Of a stretch of 64,000 bases of DNA, positions 45,935-54,562 are shown piece by piece; the first letter of the stretch is position 1, and each line of letters opens with the position of its first letter. The stretch is taken from the NCBI RefSeq assembly GCF_000284295.1, contig NC_017093.1, positions 3,906,001 through 3,970,000 of the forward strand, read 5' to 3'. A program made the position numbers and the translations under genes. Below the pieces are notes generated by a model, which was not told the DNA's origin, searched no databases, and was given only the letters and a program-made list of their open reading frames with translations. Source of the stretch: Actinoplanes missouriensis 431. Lineage in GTDB: Bacteria; Actinomycetota; Actinomycetes; Mycobacteriales; Micromonosporaceae.

Positions 45935-47212
45935 TCAGGCCGCGGGTCGGCGGTCCCAGGCGTCCAGCAGCGCCGTTGCGCGCAACCCGACGTTGATGCC
46001 CAGCCAGCGGGCGGGCTCCGGCTCCCAGCGCCGCGAGCGGTGACCCACCCACGGCAGGCCGGTCCGCTCGGTCGACTCGCCGCGGATCAGGTCGGCGAGG
46101 GTACGCCCGCCGAGGTTGGCCGCCGCGACCCCGTCACCGACGTACCCGCCGGACCAGCCGATGCCGTCGCGCAGGCCGACCGACGGCATCCAGTCGCGGG
46201 GGATGCCGAGGGGGCCGCCCCAGCGGTACGCGATGGGCGGGTCGATGTCGAACAGCTCACCCAGGGTGCGCCGCAGCGCCTCGAAGACCTGCGGCACCCG
46301 GTCGTACTCGGGCCGGATCTTGGAGCCGAAGTGGTAGGGCGCGCCTCGCCCGCCGAAGGCGAGACGGTCGTCGGCCGTACGCTGGCCGTAGATGACCATG
46401 CGCCGTTCGTCGGTGAAGGTCTCCCGCCGGGCCAGGCCGACCCGTTCCCAGAACGCGGCCGGCAGCGGCTCGGTCGCGATCATCAGGCTGTAGACCGGCG
46501 CGAGCCGGCGGCGGTGCCCGGCCAGCGCGGCCGTGTATCCCTCCAGCGCGCGGACCACGGTGCCGGCGCGTACCGTGCCGTGGTCGGTGACGACCGTGCC
46601 GCGGCTGATCCGCAGCGCCCGGGTGCCCTCGTGGATCGTGACGCCGAGCCGCTCGGCGGCGGACGCCAGGCCGCGGGCCAGTTTCGCCGGGTGCAGCGCC
46701 GCGCAGTGCTCGCTGTAGATGCCGCCGAGCACGTCGTTGGCGCCGCAGATGGCCCGCGCCTCGTCCGCGCCGACGAAACCCGGCGCCGACCGGGCCCGCC
46801 GCAGCTGCGCCGGGCTGCGGACCAGCGAGATCGTGCCGCCCTTGGCGTAGTCGCAGTCGATGCCCTCGGCCGCGGCGACCCGGCCCACCTCGTCGACGGC
46901 GTCGCCGAGCGCGATGTGCATGGCCGCGGCCCGCTCGCCGCCGTACCGGCGGGCCAGTTTCTCCTCGGCGACCGGGAACAGCCCGGACGCCCAGCCGCCG
47001 TTGCGGCCGGACGCGCCGAACCCGCAGTACTCCGCCTCCAGCACGACGATCGACAGCGTGGGGTCGGCCTTCGCCAGGTAGTACGCGGTCCAGAGGCCGG
47101 TGTATCCGCCGCCGACGATCGCCACGTCCGCGGTGCGGTCACCGGGCAGGGCGGGGCGGCGGTCCAGTGGGCCGAGGGAGTCGAGCCAGAACGAGGGGCT
47201 GGTGGCGCTCAA
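45935..47212 (-). CDS. puuB: FAD-dependent oxidoreductase, PuuB-like (DAO family)
   Basis: This 425-residue flavoprotein of the D-amino-acid-oxidase fold family has the Rossmann motif VAIVGGGYTGLWTAYYLA (about 30-47) and the covalent-flavin-type segment SGRNGG (about 68-73), and the C-terminal GYVGDGVAAANLGGRTLADLI. PuuB-type enzymes oxidise gamma-glutamylputrescine or related amines. No PuuA (gamma-glutamylputrescine synthetase) is in view, so the substrate could be putrescine or a different amine. The TTG at 47212, 1 bp after the AsnC regulator stop, has GGGGAA upstream. It is the second gene of the asnC-puuB unit. Confidence 0.83.
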   Translation of the reverse strand: MSATSPSFWLDSLGPLDRRPALPGDRTADVAIVGGGYTGLWTAYYLAKADPTLSIVVLEAEYCGFGASGRNGGWASGLFPVAEEKLARRYGGERAAAMHIALGDAVDEVGRVAAAEGIDCDYAKGGTISLVRSPAQLRRARSAPGFVGADEARAICGANDVLGGIYSEHCAALHPAKLARGLASAAERLGVTIHEGTRALRISRGTVVTDHGTVRAGTVVRALEGYTAALAGHRRRLAPVYSLMIATEPLPAAFWERVGLARRETFTDERRMVIYGQRTADDRLAFGGRGAPYHFGSKIRPEYDRVPQVFEALRRTLGELFDIDPPIAYRWGGPLGIPRDWMPSVGLRDGIGWSGGYVGDGVAAANLGGRTLADLIRGESTERTGLPWVGHRSRRWEPEPARWLGINVGLRATALLDAWDRRPAA

Positions 47213-47213
47213 T

Positions 47214-47669
47214 TTAACGTGTTCCCCAGGCGTAGGTCTGTTTGGCGAGTTTCAGGTACATGAAGGTGTCGGCCTCGGTGACGCCCTTGACCGTGCGGAT
47301 CTTCTCGTTGAGCAGGTCCAGCAGGTGCTCGTCGTCGGTGCAGACCAGCTCGACGAGCAGGTCGTAGCGTCCCGCGCAGATCACCACGTAGTCGACCTCG
47401 GGGATGGCGGCGATCTCGTCGGCGATCTGCCGCAGGTCGCCGGTGACGCGCAGGCCGACCATCGCCTGCCGGGCGAAGCCCAGGGTCAGCGGGTCGGTCA
47501 CGGCCACTATCTGCATGAGGTCGTTGTCGAGCAGACGCTGCACCCGCTGGCGCACCGCCGCCTCGGAGAGGCCGATCGTCTTCGCGAGCGTCGCGTAGGA
47601 CATCCGGCCGTCGCGCTGTAGATGCTCGATGATCTGCTTGTTGATCTCGTCCAGAGCCACGTCGGTCAC
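47214..47669 (-). CDS. Lrp/AsnC-family transcriptional regulator
   Basis: This 151-residue regulator has an N-terminal HTH (about 4-55; LDEINKQIIEHLQRDGRMSYATLAKTIGLSEAAVRQRVQRLL) and a C-terminal RAM effector-binding domain (about 70-145), so it probably forms an octamer that responds to an amino acid or polyamine metabolite. I start at GTG 47669; longer frames reach into the intergenic hairpin. It precedes puuB by 1 bp and follows the gabT transcript on the same strand. GGTCACT (47664-47670) and AGTGACC (47706-47712) form an inverted repeat around its start that could be its own operator. Confidence 0.87.
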   Translation of the reverse strand: MTDVALDEINKQIIEHLQRDGRMSYATLAKTIGLSEAAVRQRVQRLLDNDLMQIVAVTDPLTLGFARQAMVGLRVTGDLRQIADEIAAIPEVDYVVICAGRYDLLVELVCTDDEHLLDLLNEKIRTVKGVTEADTFMYLKLAKQTYAWGTR

Positions 47670-47712
47670 TACGCGATTCTTGCCTGCGGAGATTGGCGAG
47701 AGCAAAGTGACC
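47664..47712 (-). promoter_or_regulatory. Inverted repeat around the asnC start, possible operator
   Basis: The arms GGTCACT and AGTGACC are perfect 7-mers 35 bp apart and flank the promoter-proximal region of the Lrp/AsnC gene. Long spacing makes the call weak. Confidence 0.25.
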
Positions 47713-47730
47713 GAGCCTTTCGGGGGAGTG

Positions 47731-47765
47731 GTCCCGGCGCCCACGCACAGGTGAGCGCCGGGAAC
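47731..47765 (-). terminator. Hairpin after gabT
   Basis: The left arm 47731-47744 and right arm 47751-47765 pair over about 13 positions (GTCCCGGCGC against GCGCCGGGAAC with small bulges). It starts 4 bp after the gabT stop in the direction of transcription. Confidence 0.6.
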
Positions 47766-47768
47766 AGG

Positions 47769-49049
47769 TCAACTCAGGGCGGACCGCAGGATCTCGATAC
47801 CGCGCCCGAGGTCCTCATCGGAGATCACCAGCGGCGGCAGGAACCGCAGCACGTTGCCGTAGGTGCCGCAGGTCAGCGTGAGCAGCCCGGCCTCGTGACA
47901 GGCCTTGGACACCGCGGCGGTCCGCACCGGGTCCGGCTCCAGCCCGCCCGGCTGCACCAGCTCGATCGCGATCATCGCGCCCCGACCGCGCACCTCGGCG
48001 ATGCCGGGATCCGTCTCGGCCAGCGAGCGCAGCGCCGGGACCAGCACCGACTCGATGTGCCGCGCGGAGGCGGCCAGGTCGAGCTCGCGCATCGTCTCGA
48101 TCGCGGCGAGCGCGGCGGCGCAGGCCACCGGGTTGCCGCCGTAGGTGCCGCCGAGCCCGCCGGCGTGCACCGCGTCCATCAGCTCGGCCCGGCCGGTCAC
48201 GGCGGCGATCGGCAGCCCGCCGCCCATCCCCTTGGCCGTGGTGATCAGATCCGGCTCGACGCCCTCGTCCGCACAGGCGAACCACGATCCGGTACGGGCG
48301 AACCCGGTCTGGATCTCGTCGGCGATGAAGACGACCCCGTTGTGCTTCGCCCACGCCGCCAGCGCCGGCAGGAAGCCCCGGGCCGGCACCACGAACCCGC
48401 CCTCGCCCTGGATCGGCTCGATCAGCACGGCGGCCACGTTGTCCGCGCCGACCTGCTTCTCGATCACGTCGATCGCCCGGCGGGCCGCCTCCGCGCCGTC
48501 CAGGCCGCCGTCGCGCAGCGGGTAGGACATCGGCGCCCGGTAGACCTCCGGGGCGAACGGCCCGAACCGGTGCTTGTACGGCATGTTCTTCGCGGTCAGC
48601 GCCATGGTCAGGTTGGTCCGGCCGTGGTACGCGTGGTCGAACACCACGACCGCCTGCCGCCCGGTGGCGTGCCGTGCGATCTTGACGGCGTTCTCCACGG
48701 CCTCGGCGCCGGAGTTGAACAGCGCCGCCCGCTTCTCGAACGCGCCGGGGGTCAGCGCGATCAGCTGCTCGCAGACCGCCACGTACGACTCGTAGGGCGC
48801 GACCATGAAGCAGGTGTGCGTGAACCGCTCGACCTGCTGGCGGACCGCCTCAACGACGCGCGGCGCGGCGTTGCCCACGTTGGTGACCGCGATGCCGGAC
48901 GCGAAGTCGATCCACTCCCGGCCGTCCACGTCGGTCAGCGTGCCGCCGCCGGCGTGGTCGATGTAGGAGGAGATGGTGGATCCGACGCCGCGGGCCACTG
49001 CCGCGAGCCGCCGCTTGTGCAGTTCTTCGGACGACGAGGAGGAGGACAT
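47769..49049 (-). CDS. gabT: 4-aminobutyrate aminotransferase
   Basis: This 426-residue class III aminotransferase converts GABA and 2-oxoglutarate (or pyruvate) to succinate semialdehyde. It shows FNSGAEAVENAVKIAR (about 111-126), IFADEIQTGFARTG-type motif (FIADEIQTGFARTG) and PLP-lysine in TTAKGMGGGLPI (about 266-277). These match GabT better than the other two aminotransferases in the window. ATG 49049 lies 3 bp after the second PatD-like gene, so the two are co-transcribed and act in sequence (4-aminobutanal to GABA to succinate semialdehyde). A succinate-semialdehyde dehydrogenase (GabD) is not in the window. Confidence 0.9.
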   Translation of the reverse strand: MSSSSSSEELHKRRLAAVARGVGSTISSYIDHAGGGTLTDVDGREWIDFASGIAVTNVGNAAPRVVEAVRQQVERFTHTCFMVAPYESYVAVCEQLIALTPGAFEKRAALFNSGAEAVENAVKIARHATGRQAVVVFDHAYHGRTNLTMALTAKNMPYKHRFGPFAPEVYRAPMSYPLRDGGLDGAEAARRAIDVIEKQVGADNVAAVLIEPIQGEGGFVVPARGFLPALAAWAKHNGVVFIADEIQTGFARTGSWFACADEGVEPDLITTAKGMGGGLPIAAVTGRAELMDAVHAGGLGGTYGGNPVACAAALAAIETMRELDLAASARHIESVLVPALRSLAETDPGIAEVRGRGAMIAIELVQPGGLEPDPVRTAAVSKACHEAGLLTLTCGTYGNVLRFLPPLVISDEDLGRGIEILRSALS

Positions 49050-49052
49050 GGC

Positions 49053-50489
49053 TCAGGCTCCGACGTTGTGCATGACGTGCTTGATACGGGTGTAGTCCTC
49101 CAACCCGTACACGGAAAGGTCCTTGCCGTGCCCGGAGTGCTTGAAACCGCCGTGCGGCATCTCGGCGACCAGCGGGATGTGGCAGTTGACCCAGACGCAG
49201 CCGAAGTCCAGCTTCTGCGTCATCCGCATGGCGGTGCCGTGGTCCTTGGTCCAGACGCTGGAGGCCAGCGCGTACTCGACGCCGTTGGCGTAGGCGAGCG
49301 CCTCGTCCTCCCCGGTGAACTTCTGGACCGTGATGACCGGGCCGAACACCTCGTTCTGGATGATCTCGTCGGTCTGCTGGAGGCCGGAGACCACGGTGGG
49401 CGACCAGAAGTAGCCGCGCTCGCCGACCCGCGCGCCACCGGCCTGCAGCACCGCGTGGTCCGGCAACCGGTCGATGAACCCGGCGACCCGGGCCAGCTGG
49501 CCGGCGTTGTTGACCGGGCCGTAGAGCACGTCCTCGTCGTCCGGCGCGCCGGTGCGGATCCCCTTGGCCTGCTCGGCCAGCGCCGCCACGAACTCGTCGT
49601 AGACGCCGGCCTGCACCAGCACACGGGTCGCGGCCGTGCAGTCCTGACCGGCGTTGAAGTAGCCCGCCTCGGCGATCGACGCGGCGGCGGCCGCCACGTC
49701 GGCGTCGTCGAAGACCACGACCGGGGCCTTGCCGCCCAGCTCCAGGTGGGTGCGCTTGAGGTCGGCGGCGGCCGAGCCGGCCACCTCCATGCCGGCCCGG
49801 ACCGAGCCGGTGATCGACACCATCTGCGGGGTCCTGTGCTCGACCAGGGCGCGGCCGGTGCCGCGGTCGCCGAGGACCACGTTGAAGACGCCGGCCGGGA
49901 AGAACTCGGCGGCGATCTCGGCCAGCTTCACCGTGGTGACCGGGGTGGTGTCGGACGGCTTGAGCACCACCGCGTTGCCCGCGGCGAGCGCCGGCGCGAT
50001 CTTCCAGACCGCCATCAGCAGCGGGTAGTTCCAGGGCGTGACCTGCGCGCAGACGCCGATCGGCTCGCGCCGCACGTAGCTCTCGAAGCCGTTCATGTAC
50101 TGCCCGGCGGAGCGGCCCTCGAGCAGGCGGGCGGCGCCGGCGAAGAAGCGGATCTGGTCGATCGCCGGTGGCAGCTCCTCGCTGGCGGTCAGGCCGAGCG
50201 GCTTGCCGGTGTTCTGCGACTCGAGGGAGACCAGTTCGTCGGCGCGCGCCTCGATCGCGTCGGCGAACTTGAGCAGCGCCCGCTGCCGGTCGCTCGGTGT
50301 GGTGGCGCGCCAGTCCTCGAACGCGGTCGCGGCGGCCTGCATGGCCCGATCGACGTCCTCGGGCCCGGAGACGGGCGCCGACGCGAACACCTCGCCGGTC
50401 GACGGGTCGATCAGATCCTCGTAGCGTCCCTCGGCGGGCGCGACGGCCTCGCCGGCGACGAAGTTGTGCAGAACCGTCTTGGCGCTCAT
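49053..50489 (-). CDS. Gamma-aminobutyraldehyde dehydrogenase, second copy
   Basis: This 478-residue aldehyde dehydrogenase is a clear paralogue of the patD gene at 35042-36469 (shared IDPSTGE, PWNYPLLMAVWKIAPALAAGN, SITGSVRAGMEVA, GYFNAGQDCTAATR, YGLEDYTRIKHVM). It should oxidise 4-aminobutanal or a close amino-aldehyde. ATG 50489 has GGAGG at 5-nt spacing. It is the first gene of the patD2-gabT pair. The two copies stand at opposite ends of the polyamine locus and may serve different inducers or substrates (putrescine, spermidine-derived 3-aminopropanal). Confidence 0.9.
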   Translation of the reverse strand: MSAKTVLHNFVAGEAVAPAEGRYEDLIDPSTGEVFASAPVSGPEDVDRAMQAAATAFEDWRATTPSDRQRALLKFADAIEARADELVSLESQNTGKPLGLTASEELPPAIDQIRFFAGAARLLEGRSAGQYMNGFESYVRREPIGVCAQVTPWNYPLLMAVWKIAPALAAGNAVVLKPSDTTPVTTVKLAEIAAEFFPAGVFNVVLGDRGTGRALVEHRTPQMVSITGSVRAGMEVAGSAAADLKRTHLELGGKAPVVVFDDADVAAAAASIAEAGYFNAGQDCTAATRVLVQAGVYDEFVAALAEQAKGIRTGAPDDEDVLYGPVNNAGQLARVAGFIDRLPDHAVLQAGGARVGERGYFWSPTVVSGLQQTDEIIQNEVFGPVITVQKFTGEDEALAYANGVEYALASSVWTKDHGTAMRMTQKLDFGCVWVNCHIPLVAEMPHGGFKHSGHGKDLSVYGLEDYTRIKHVMHNVGA

Positions 50490-50569
50490 CCGGCCTCCAG
50501 CTGTGGTATCAGTGCATGCGGCCCCATCTTTTCCGCTGAATCCGTGGCGAACAAGAGGGTTCAGAGATT

Positions 50570-50584
50570 TTTCCGTACCGGAAA
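50570..50584 (-). promoter_or_regulatory. Perfect palindrome upstream of patD2-gabT
   Basis: TTTCCGTACCGGAAA has perfect 6-bp arms around TAC and lies 81-95 bp before the patD2 start. The related string TTTTCCGCTGAA occurs 40 bp nearer the gene. It is a candidate operator; the binder (the AsnC protein or another regulator) is unknown. Confidence 0.45.
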
Positions 50585-50592
50585 CAGGCGCG

Positions 50593-51798
50593 CTATGGAT
50601 GGCGCCGCAGCGCGAGGACCGCCACGTCGTCGGCGGGCTGGTCCACGCCCGCATCCGCCATGACGGTAACGCACACGTCTTCCGCAGGGGCCGCCCGAAC
50701 CGTGCCGGTCAGCCGGTCGAGCCCGATGTCGATCACCTGATCGCGGCGCTCGACGAGGCCGTCGGTGTAGCAGAGCAGCACCGCGCCGGGCACCAGCGCC
50801 AGCGTGCTGCTGCGCCGGGAGCGCGCGTGCCGGCCCACGCCGAGCGGCGGGTCCACGATGCAGTCGGCGAGCATGGCCGGCCGGCCCGGCACGGCGACGA
50901 CCGGGCGCAGGTGCCCGGCCGAGGAGAGCACCACCCGGTCGCGCGACGGGCTCACCATCACGTAGAGCGCGGTGGTCAGGCTGCCCGCCTCGAAGTGCTG
51001 GACCTTGCGGTCCAGCAGGGTCAGCGCCTGCGCCGGGTCGTCGCAGATCATCGCGTACGCCCGGAGCGCGCTGCGGATCCGTCCCATCACCACCGCCGAG
51101 GCGAGCCCGTGACCCGACACGTCGCCGATCACCACGCCGAGCCAGCCGGAGGGGAGCAGGAAGACGTCGTACCAGTCGCCGCCGACCCCGGCCGCGTGGC
51201 CCGGCACGTAGCGTGCGGCCAGCTCGACGCCGGGCACCTCGGGCAGCCGCGCCGGCAGCAGGCTGCGCTGCAGTGCCAGCGCGGCCTGCTGCTCCAGCTT
51301 CGCGGAGCGGATCCGCCCGGCGAGCCCGGCCCGGTCGGCGACGAGTTCGAGCAGGGCCACGTCGTCGTCGCTGAAGTCGCGCCGGCTCAGCGAGCCGATG
51401 TGCAGCACGCCGATCAGGTCGGCGCCGGCCACGATCGGCACGCCGAGCAGCGAGCGGATCCCCTTCTCCAGCAGCAGCGGGTTGACCACGTCGCCCTCGG
51501 TCACGTCGGGCAGGCGCACCGGCCGGCGGGTGGCCGCGATCCGCCCGGCGAACCCCTGCCCGACCGCGACCCGGAAGCCCTCCCGGACCTCCTCCTCCAA
51601 ACCCTTCGCCGCGGTCGCGACGAGCTGCCGCGCGTGCTCGTCGAGCAGCAGGATCGCCGCGGTGTCCACGTCGAGCAGGTCGCGCACCCGGTCCAGCAGC
51701 TCGTCGAGCAGATCGGAGACGTCGAGCCGGGACAGCGTCGCATCGGTGACCGCCTCGAGACGGCGCAGCCGCTCGTCGTCGTTGATGCGTCGGGGCAC
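50593..51798 (-). CDS. GAF-SpoIIE protein phosphatase
   Basis: This soluble 401-residue protein has a GAF domain (about 20-170) and a PP2C-type SpoIIE phosphatase domain (about 185-398) with GVGGDWYDVF, VIGDVSGHGLASAVVMG and CYTDGLVERRD. Such enzymes dephosphorylate anti-anti-sigma factors, often in answer to a signal read by GAF. The GTG at 51798 is the only suitable start. It is probably monocistronic; the RsbW-like protein at 13281 is one of many possible indirect partners. It precedes patD2 on the same strand, separated by 103 bp that carry the palindrome. Confidence 0.92.
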   Translation of the reverse strand: MPRRINDDERLRRLEAVTDATLSRLDVSDLLDELLDRVRDLLDVDTAAILLLDEHARQLVATAAKGLEEEVREGFRVAVGQGFAGRIAATRRPVRLPDVTEGDVVNPLLLEKGIRSLLGVPIVAGADLIGVLHIGSLSRRDFSDDDVALLELVADRAGLAGRIRSAKLEQQAALALQRSLLPARLPEVPGVELAARYVPGHAAGVGGDWYDVFLLPSGWLGVVIGDVSGHGLASAVVMGRIRSALRAYAMICDDPAQALTLLDRKVQHFEAGSLTTALYVMVSPSRDRVVLSSAGHLRPVVAVPGRPAMLADCIVDPPLGVGRHARSRRSSTLALVPGAVLLCYTDGLVERRDQVIDIGLDRLTGTVRAAPAEDVCVTVMADAGVDQPADDVAVLALRRHP

Positions 51799-51844
51799 AC
51801 CGAAAGCCTAGTGTTCACCGTGGTCCGCGCGATGCGGCAACCCG

Positions 51845-54280
51845 TCACGAATCAGCGGGACGCACCTCCGCCCCGGTGATCAGCTGCCGCCCCGGTCCGG
51901 CCTCGCGGATCGCGCCGGTGAGCTCGACGGATCCCGCGCAGGGCAGCTCGCCGGCCGAGACGCCGACGGAAATCCGCAGCTCACCGGGTTCCACGATGCG
52001 CCGCATCCGGGCGCCGGTGAACGCGGTGCGGTCGGTGTGCACGGTGAACACCACGTCGGCGGCCGCGCCCGGCGCCAGCTCGACCCGCTGGAAGCCGGTC
52101 AGCTGTTTCACCGGACGGGTGACCTCGGCGACCGGGTCGGTGAGGTAGAGCTGGACCACCTCGGCCCCGGCCCGGTCCCCGGTGTTGGTGACCCGCACGG
52201 TCGCGGTGAACGCGCCGTCGGTCGGCACCCGCGCCTCGCTGAGCCGCAGATCGTCCACCGTGAACGTGGTGTAGGAGCGGCCGTGACCGAACGGGAACAG
52301 CGGCGTCGGGTCCAGGTTGCTGGTGCCGGTGTGCACCACGCCGAGGCGCGGCTGCAGGTAGGTGCCCGGCTGCCCGCCCGGGTGCCGGGGGATCTGCACC
52401 GGGAGCTTGCCGCTGGGCTGGACCCGGCCGGAGAGCACCCCGGCGATCGCGGCGGCGCCCTCCTCGCCCGGCATGAACGCCTGGACCAGCGCGGCCGCGC
52501 GACCGGCGACCTCACCGAGCGCGTACGGCCGGCCGGAGACCACCACCACGACGACCGGCTTGCCGGTGGCGAGCAGCGCGCCGAGCAGCTCGGACTGCAC
52601 GCCGGGCAGTCGCAGGTCCGCGGCGTCGCAGCCCTCGCCGGAGGTGCCCGCGCCGAACAGCCCGGCCAGGTCACCGACGAAGGCCACCGTCACGTCGGTC
52701 TCCTCGGCCGCGGCCACCGCCCCGGCGAAACCGGAACGGTCCGGGTCGCTGACGTGACAGCCGGCCGCGTACACGATGGCGCCGGCGCCGAACTCGGCCT
52801 CCATCGCCTCGCGCGGGGTGGGCAGCGCGATGCCCGCGTCCACCCCCGGATAGCGCGGCAGGACGTGGTTGGGAAAGGCATAGCAGCCCAGGAGGGTACG
52901 GGCGTCGTCCGCGCACGGGCCGACCACGGCGATCCGGGCGGGCATTGCGGTCTTGGTGGGCATTGCGGTCCCGGTGGGCATTGCGGTCTCGGTGGGCATG
53001 GCGAGCGGCAGCACCGTGCCCGGGTCGAGCAGCACGATCGAGCGTTCGGCGATGTCCCGGGCGAGCGCGCGGTTGGCGGCCGAGTCCAGGTCGACGGTGG
53101 ACGCGCCGGCCACGGCGGCCTCCGGCGTCCAGTCCGCGTCGAGCAGGCCCAGCTCCGCCTTCTGGGTGAGCAGGCGGCGGGCGGCGCGGTCGACCAGACT
53201 CTCGGGGACCTCGCCGGACCGTACCCGGGAAATGAGCTCGTCGCCGTAACCGATGGTGTCCGGAAGCTCCACGTCGATGCCCGCCTCGAGCGCGCGGACG
53301 CCGGCGCCGCCGGCGTCCGCGGCGATCCCGTGGTTCATCGCCAGGAACGGGACCGCCCAGTAGTCCGAGACGACCGTGCCGGTGAAGCCCCACTCGTCGC
53401 GCAGCAGGTCGGTGAGCAGCCACGGGTCGGCGCCGGCCGGCACGCCGTCGATGTCGGAGTAGGAGTTCATCACCGAGCCGGCGCCGCCACCGTTGCGGCT
53501 GACCGGGGCGATCGCGGTCTCGAACGGCGGCAGGATCACGTCGAGCAGCTCGCGGCGGCCCATCGGCACCGGGCCGTGGTTGCGGGCGCCGCGGGAGGCG
53601 CTGTATCCGGCGAAGTGCTTCAGCGTGGCGATCACCCCGGCGCTCTGCAGGCCGCGCACGTAGGCGGCGCCGACCAGCGACACCAGGTACGGGTCCTCGC
53701 CGATCGCCTCCTCGACCCGGCCCCAGCGGTAGTCGCGGACCACGTCGAGCACCGGGGAGAGTCCCTGCTGGACGCCGAGCGCCGCCATGTCCCGCCCGAT
53801 CGCCGCGGCCATCCGCTCGATCAGGTCCGGGTCGAACGTCGCTCCCCACGCGGTGGCCGACGGATAGACGGTGGCGCCGTGCGCGGTGAAACCGGTGAGG
53901 CACTCCTCGTGGACGATCGCCGGGATGCCGAGCCGGGACGAGGCCATCACGATCCGCTGCTGGCGGACCAGTTCGGCGGCGCCCTCGGCGACGGTCACCG
54001 GGTAGCTGCCGTAGACGCGGGTGAGGTGACCGAGACCGTGCCGGCTCGCGTCCTCGAGGGCGGCTCCGGTCGAGAACTCGTCCTCCATCGGTGCCACATT
54101 GTGATTCGTTTCCGGTTCCGGGCCGGCCGCTCCGGTGGCACCTTTGTCCTTGCCGAGCCAGCGGCTGCCGAGTTGCGCAACTTTTTCTTCCAGGCTCATC
54201 TCCGCGAGCAGCAACTCCACACGCTGGGCTATCGGGAGCCCAGGGTCGCGCCAGGGCTGATTCGGCTGATCTGTTGTCAA
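51845..54280 (-). CDS. GH3 beta-xylosidase/beta-glucosidase
   Basis: This 811-residue family 3 glycosidase has an N-terminal TIM barrel (about 15-340) with the nucleophile Asp in FTGTVVSDYWAV (about 300-311), a C-terminal alpha/beta sandwich (about 430-620) and an FnIII-like domain (about 690-785). No signal peptide is seen, so it likely acts on imported oligosaccharides in the cytoplasm. Sequence and context resemble streptomycete beta-xylosidase BxlA. The TTG at 54280 follows GGAGG at 7 nt. Between barrel and sandwich lies the tandem hexapeptide AMPTET/AMPTGT/AMPTKT, coded by an 18-bp DNA repeat (52943-53000), absent from most relatives. It is divergent from the ABC importer and shares its CGAAAC operator region. 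Confidence 0.87.
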   Translation of the reverse strand: MTTDQPNQPWRDPGLPIAQRVELLLAEMSLEEKVAQLGSRWLGKDKGATGAAGPEPETNHNVAPMEDEFSTGAALEDASRHGLGHLTRVYGSYPVTVAEGAAELVRQQRIVMASSRLGIPAIVHEECLTGFTAHGATVYPSATAWGATFDPDLIERMAAAIGRDMAALGVQQGLSPVLDVVRDYRWGRVEEAIGEDPYLVSLVGAAYVRGLQSAGVIATLKHFAGYSASRGARNHGPVPMGRRELLDVILPPFETAIAPVSRNGGGAGSVMNSYSDIDGVPAGADPWLLTDLLRDEWGFTGTVVSDYWAVPFLAMNHGIAADAGGAGVRALEAGIDVELPDTIGYGDELISRVRSGEVPESLVDRAARRLLTQKAELGLLDADWTPEAAVAGASTVDLDSAANRALARDIAERSIVLLDPGTVLPLAMPTETAMPTGTAMPTKTAMPARIAVVGPCADDARTLLGCYAFPNHVLPRYPGVDAGIALPTPREAMEAEFGAGAIVYAAGCHVSDPDRSGFAGAVAAAEETDVTVAFVGDLAGLFGAGTSGEGCDAADLRLPGVQSELLGALLATGKPVVVVVVSGRPYALGEVAGRAAALVQAFMPGEEGAAAIAGVLSGRVQPSGKLPVQIPRHPGGQPGTYLQPRLGVVHTGTSNLDPTPLFPFGHGRSYTTFTVDDLRLSEARVPTDGAFTATVRVTNTGDRAGAEVVQLYLTDPVAEVTRPVKQLTGFQRVELAPGAAADVVFTVHTDRTAFTGARMRRIVEPGELRISVGVSAGELPCAGSVELTGAIREAGPGRQLITGAEVRPADS
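52943..53000. repeat. 18-bp in-frame repeat inside the GH3 gene
   Basis: Units beginning CATTGCGGTC or CATGGCG occur at 52943, 52961, 52979 and 52997 with an exact 18-bp period, adding six residues per unit to a surface linker. Confidence 0.85.
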
Positions 54281-54289
54281 GGAAATCCT

Positions 54290-54479
54290 CCGAAACTTTC
54301 AGTTTCTGCGGTTCAGCGGCGCGGGGGTCCTGCCGCGGCTTTCGACGGTGCGCCGACGATGCCTACTCTCGCGCTGTGAGCACTGTTACGGCAAGGGTCT
54401 TGACACCTGTGACGGCGAAACCCTACGTTAACGAAACCTCGCGTCAAGTTGCGGCGGGTACCCGAAACTTTCGAAACTT
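54290..54479. promoter_or_regulatory. Divergent GH3/ABC promoter with CGAAAC operator array
   Basis: CGAAAC occurs five times in the same orientation, at 54291, 54416, 54432, 54463 and 54472. The 54463-54473 copy is a perfect palindrome CGAAACTTTCG and the 54291 copy, next to the GH3 Shine-Dalgarno, reads CGAAACTTTCA. TTGACA (54400-54405) and TACGTT (54424-54429), 18 bp apart, form a promoter for the importer, with operators inside, at and after its start. Streptomycete xyloside regulators of the BxlR type are reported to use CGAA...TTCG repeats. The LacI protein at 57681-58706 is the obvious binder. Confidence 0.65.
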
Positions 54480-54562
54480 AACCGGTTCGGAGAAATCGGC
54501 GCCCGCCATCGCCATATCGCCAGCCGTGCCCCGACGCGGCTTCTTCGAATACGGAGACCAGC

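Noticed and set aside
47622-50663. 1013-codon open frame opposite gabT and the second aldehyde dehydrogenase
   Set aside because: Shadow frame across two well-supported genes and their spacer, with no recognisable domain.
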